A model generated the notes under the pieces. The model saw nothing but the letters and a program-made list of their open reading frames with translations. It searched no databases and was not told the origin of the DNA. From positions 124,001 to 188,000 of the forward strand of contig JBCBIY010000004.1 of NCBI GenBank assembly GCA_038523925.1: a stretch of 64,000 nucleotides of DNA, in the 5' to 3' direction. Positions 61,788 through 64,000 of the stretch are shown piece after piece. Within the stretch, counting starts at the first letter, position 1, and every line of letters begins with the position of its first letter. The translations under genes and the position numbers were made by a program. The stretch is from JBCBWG01 sp038523925 (GTDB taxonomy: Bacteria; Pseudomonadota; Alphaproteobacteria; Rhizobiales; Hyphomicrobiaceae).

Positions 61788-62330
61788 TTACTCGTCTGAC
61801 GAGCCGCGCCGCGGATCAACGGTTTTTTCTCCGACGCGCTCATATTCCCCATCGATCACCGGTCCGCCGCTTCGGCCGCCGGACATCGGCCCGGCCGGAC
61901 CTTCAGAGGGGTTCGTATCGTGGCCACCTGGCCGGCCCGGCCCGCCGCGCCCGCGGCCGATGTTGATGTCGACCCGCTTGAACACGGTGCCGAGGCTCTT
62001 GGCGGCGAGCCACTGGCGGATCGGTGGAATAAGGATCAGGCCGCCGACGAAATCGGTGAGTATTCCGGGCGTCAGGAGGAAGGCGCCTGCGATCAGCAGC
62101 AGGATACCTTCGACCATTGGACCAACGGGCGCCTCGCCTTGGTTCAGGGAGGCCAGCGCGCGATTGAGGGTGCCGATGCCTTGCTGGCGCAAAAGCGCCG
62201 TCCCGGCGATTGCCGTTGCGACGATGATGCCGAGCGTCGGCCAGAGGCCGAGCCAGTTTCCAAGCCTGATGAGCAGTGCCAGCTCGACGAGCGGAACAGC
62301 GATGAAGAGCAGGACCAGTCCGAAGCGCAT
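61788..62330 (-). CDS. fxsA: FxsA family membrane protein
   Basis: 180 residues. Hydrophobic N-terminal part with about three helices: VLLFIAVPLVELALLIRLG, GLWPTLGIIVATAIAGTALLR and a GILLLIAGAFLLTPGILTDFVGG-type helix; then RQWLAAKSLG and a long Gly/Pro/Arg-rich cytoplasmic tail ending DPRRGSSDE. FxsA was named for suppressing phage T7 exclusion by F plasmids; its normal role is unclear. It lies 51 bp upstream of secB on the same strand, likely one transcript. Confidence 0.9.
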   Translation of the reverse strand: MRFGLVLLFIAVPLVELALLIRLGNWLGLWPTLGIIVATAIAGTALLRQQGIGTLNRALASLNQGEAPVGPMVEGILLLIAGAFLLTPGILTDFVGGLILIPPIRQWLAAKSLGTVFKRVDINIGRGRGGPGRPGGHDTNPSEGPAGPMSGGRSGGPVIDGEYERVGEKTVDPRRGSSDE

Positions 62331-62651
62331 TTTGGCCGCTTTGTCGCAGAATGAAGCCGATAGCCGCTATAGCGCGTTTCCAACTCTAGGGCACGCTGTT
62401 GGTTGCGTGCCGCCGCGGGCCGGCAAACCGACTGCCGCGATTGGAATTAGGGTGACGGTGGCTTAACTTGTGTGGTGCGGGACTTGCAGCGACGATACGA
62501 TCCTGGCTCGGATTTCGCAGCGTCATAGGTTTCTGGTCGCGAAAGAGACAAAGGGCGTGGACTTCCGCTCGGCCGTCAAACACCTTACGTCCTGCTCAAC
62601 AGATACATCACGGGCATCGGCTCCGCCCAAAAAGCCGGGAACACCGCTCCA
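62331..62651. other. divergent intergenic region fxsA / Tim44
   Basis: 321 bp between divergent genes, expected to hold both promoters. A short palindrome CGCTATAGCG lies at about 62365-62374. No gene, tRNA or convincing promoter pair was found on either strand. Confidence 0.45.
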
Positions 62652-63389
62652 ATGAATGGCAATCTCGACCTCCTCACCATCATCTCGCTTGTGGTCGCAG
62701 TGCTTGCGATCATTAAGCTGAGGAGCGTGCTCGGACGGCGCACAAGCGATGATGAGGCTCGGATCGATCGCCAGATGCGCGCGCGGGAAGCGCAGCAGCG
62801 CGCGGCGGCCGCGGGCGAGAAGGTCGTGACGCTGCCGGGCCGTGATCGCAACCAGGACGCAACGGGGGCTCAGGAACCGTTCAACGCCGAAGAGGCGGAG
62901 GAAAAAGTGACCGGATACGCCGGCGACAATGAGCCATTGAAAACGGGCCTGCGCGATATCTTCCGCCGCGACAACAGCTTCGACCCGGACGACTTCCTGT
63001 CCGGCGCCAAGCAGGCCTACGAAATGATCGTCACAGCCTTTGCTGAAGGCAATCGCCAGCTTTTGAGCGAGCTCTTGAGCGAGGACGTGTTTGCTGGCTT
63101 CTCAGATGCGATTGACGAGCGCGAGAAGCAGCACCTTCAGGTCGACCAGTCGTTTGTCGGGATCAACTCGGCAAAGATCATCGAGGCCGAAGTCAAGAAC
63201 GACAGCGAGGCGAACGTCACGGTGCGCTTCCAGAGCCAGCTCATTTCGGCGACGCGCGACAAGGCCGGCGAGGTGCTCTCCGGCGATCCGCAGCGCGTAC
63301 AGGAAGTCACCGACATCTGGACGTTTGCGCGCGATCTCAGCACCGACGATCCGAACTGGCGCCTGATTGGAACGCAGGCGTCCGGCTAA
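62652..63389 (+). CDS. Tim44/TimA domain-containing protein
   Basis: 245 residues. One N-terminal membrane helix (about 7-23, LLTIISLVVAVLAIIKL) followed by RSVLGRRTSDDEARI, a charged linker (35-100) and a Tim44-like C-terminal domain: FDPDDFLSGAKQAYEMIVTAFAEGNRQLLSELLSEDVF and later QLISATRDKAGEVLSGDP and VTDIWTFARDL. Bacterial Tim44-like (TimA) proteins are membrane-anchored relatives of the mitochondrial import motor subunit. Context with secB and mltA is standard for alphaproteobacteria. Confidence 0.9.
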   Translation: MNGNLDLLTIISLVVAVLAIIKLRSVLGRRTSDDEARIDRQMRAREAQQRAAAAGEKVVTLPGRDRNQDATGAQEPFNAEEAEEKVTGYAGDNEPLKTGLRDIFRRDNSFDPDDFLSGAKQAYEMIVTAFAEGNRQLLSELLSEDVFAGFSDAIDEREKQHLQVDQSFVGINSAKIIEAEVKNDSEANVTVRFQSQLISATRDKAGEVLSGDPQRVQEVTDIWTFARDLSTDDPNWRLIGTQASG

Positions 63390-63422
63390 GCCGCGGCGTG
63401 TTGCGCGTGGCCGGTCAGGCGC

Positions 63423-64000
63423 GTGGCTGAGACCGGTCAGGGCGGCGGCTGGCGGCCGGTCGATTGGGCTGATGTGCCCGGTTGGCGTGAAGACGACCAC
63501 GCTGAAGCGTTCCGAACCTTTGCTCTTTCGGTCGCGCAACTTGGTCTCACACCCGCGTGCCAGGCGGCCGCGATGTCGGTTGACCCAAGCGACAACGGCA
63601 CTGCGCGTGCCTTTTTCGAGCGCTGGTTCAGGCCATTTGCGCATGACCAGTCAGTGGCCGCGCCCGCTGGTCTGACGACGGGCTACTTCGAACCGCATCT
63701 GCAGGCAGCGGCTGAACGGTCTGCCGCGTTCCCGATCCCGATTCACGCGCGGCCGGCTGATCTCGTGCCGCTCATCGAAGATCGCCTGCGCGGCGCAAAC
63801 GGCGATCAACTGACCTACGGGCGGCAGACTCCATCCGGGGTTGTGCCGTACGCCACACGCGCAGAAATCGATTCGGGTGCGATCGATGATGTCCTGCGAC
63901 CGCTCTTTTTCCTTCGCAACACCATCGATCGGTTCTTCCTGCAGGTCCAAGGATCGGGGCTGCTGCGACTGGATGACGGCACGTCGGTCCGCGTCGGCTA
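63423..64000 (+). CDS. mltA: membrane-bound lytic murein transglycosylase A, 3' end outside window
   Basis: A GTG at 63423 starts a frame that runs to the end of the window without a stop (192 complete codons). MltA signs are TTGYFEPHLQA (about 84-94), PYATRAEIDSGAIDD and FFLQVQGSGLLRLDDG near the visible end; the catalytic Asp lies beyond it. MltA cleaves glycan strands forming 1,6-anhydro-MurNAc. The visible part shows no lipoprotein signal, so the product may be soluble or the true start lies elsewhere. It follows the Tim44 gene by 33 bp, a standard pairing. Confidence 0.88.
   Translation, partial: MAETGQGGGWRPVDWADVPGWREDDHAEAFRTFALSVAQLGLTPACQAAAMSVDPSDNGTARAFFERWFRPFAHDQSVAAPAGLTTGYFEPHLQAAAERSAAFPIPIHARPADLVPLIEDRLRGANGDQLTYGRQTPSGVVPYATRAEIDSGAIDDVLRPLFFLRNTIDRFFLQVQGSGLLRLDDGTSVRVG

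Noticed and set aside
1..64000. tRNA, rRNA, CRISPR arrays, IS elements, prophage or phage-defence genes
   Set aside because: Read through intergenic regions for T-loop (GGTTCGAATC-like) sequences, regular repeats, transposase motifs and terminal repeats; none were found. Sub-threshold or unusual elements could have been missed by eye.

Overview
The window looks like a piece of the main chromosome of a high-GC alphaproteobacterium, most likely of the order Hyphomicrobiales (Rhizobiales). The reasons are gene order rather than any single marker: hemE-hemJ-rho and mnmE-mnmG-rsmG-parA-parB on one side of a divergent gap, and ppsR-maf-aroE-coaE-dnaQ, secB, fxsA, a Tim44-domain gene and mltA on the other. 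Other pointers are a ccmABCDG operon, a HIG1-type small protein next to a PduO-type adenosyltransferase and etfBA-hbd, and an lpoA-like/rsmI/yraN/gshB block. No rRNA or tRNA genes, insertion sequences, prophage or CRISPR array were seen. Almost everything is core gene content.

Layout. 1-3.1 kb: end of a CitE/HpcH-type CoA-ester lyase, a pyridoxal kinase overlapping a DUF429 gene, and a beta-carbonic anhydrase. 3.2-6.2 kb: cytochrome c maturation genes ccmA-B-C-D-G on the minus strand, including a 53-residue ccmD. 6.5-13.6 kb: aconitase, a DUF1223 thioredoxin-like protein, a very basic secreted protein, argG, a DsbA/HCCA-isomerase-family protein and a small Lys-rich four-cysteine secreted protein. 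13.6-20.1 kb (minus): a phasin-like gene, two related four-helix membrane proteins, rlmN, ctpA and envC. 20.4-24.9 kb (plus): HIG1-like protein, cobalamin adenosyltransferase, rhomboid protease, etfB, etfA, hbd. 25.2-31.4 kb: yifB/comM, a glycine-zipper lipoprotein, gshB, yraN, rsmI and a divergent LpoA-like lipoprotein. 31.5-38.1 kb: two tandem AEC permeases, a proline-rich lipoprotein, and a minus-strand run yggS-SOUL-LURP-one-like-sugar dehydrogenase. 38.2-47.4 kb: Rieske oxygenase with a coupled 78-residue protein, leuS-lptE-holA, adenosine kinase, an AT-hook protein, coaA-hisE.

47.4-64 kb is the replication-origin neighbourhood. All genes from parB to hemE point left and ppsR to dnaQ point right, away from a 415-bp gap at 57.19-57.60 kb. 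The gap holds an AT-rich stretch, a 16-bp palindrome and a longer inverted repeat. This is the position of the chromosome origin in Caulobacter and relatives, so I call it the probable oriC. Three parS-like palindromes lie 3.4-7.5 kb to its left, around parAB, as expected for a ParABS segregation system.

I found no convincing new multi-gene system. The best leads are a 14-bp hairpin that would hide the ribosome binding site of the sugar dehydrogenase gene, the two unusual Lys/Arg-rich secreted proteins, the AT-hook protein, the small partner gene of the Rieske oxygenase, and a LURP-one-like protein with a cysteine cluster. Start codons were chosen by hand from ribosome binding sites, overlaps and family lengths. 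No database search was possible.
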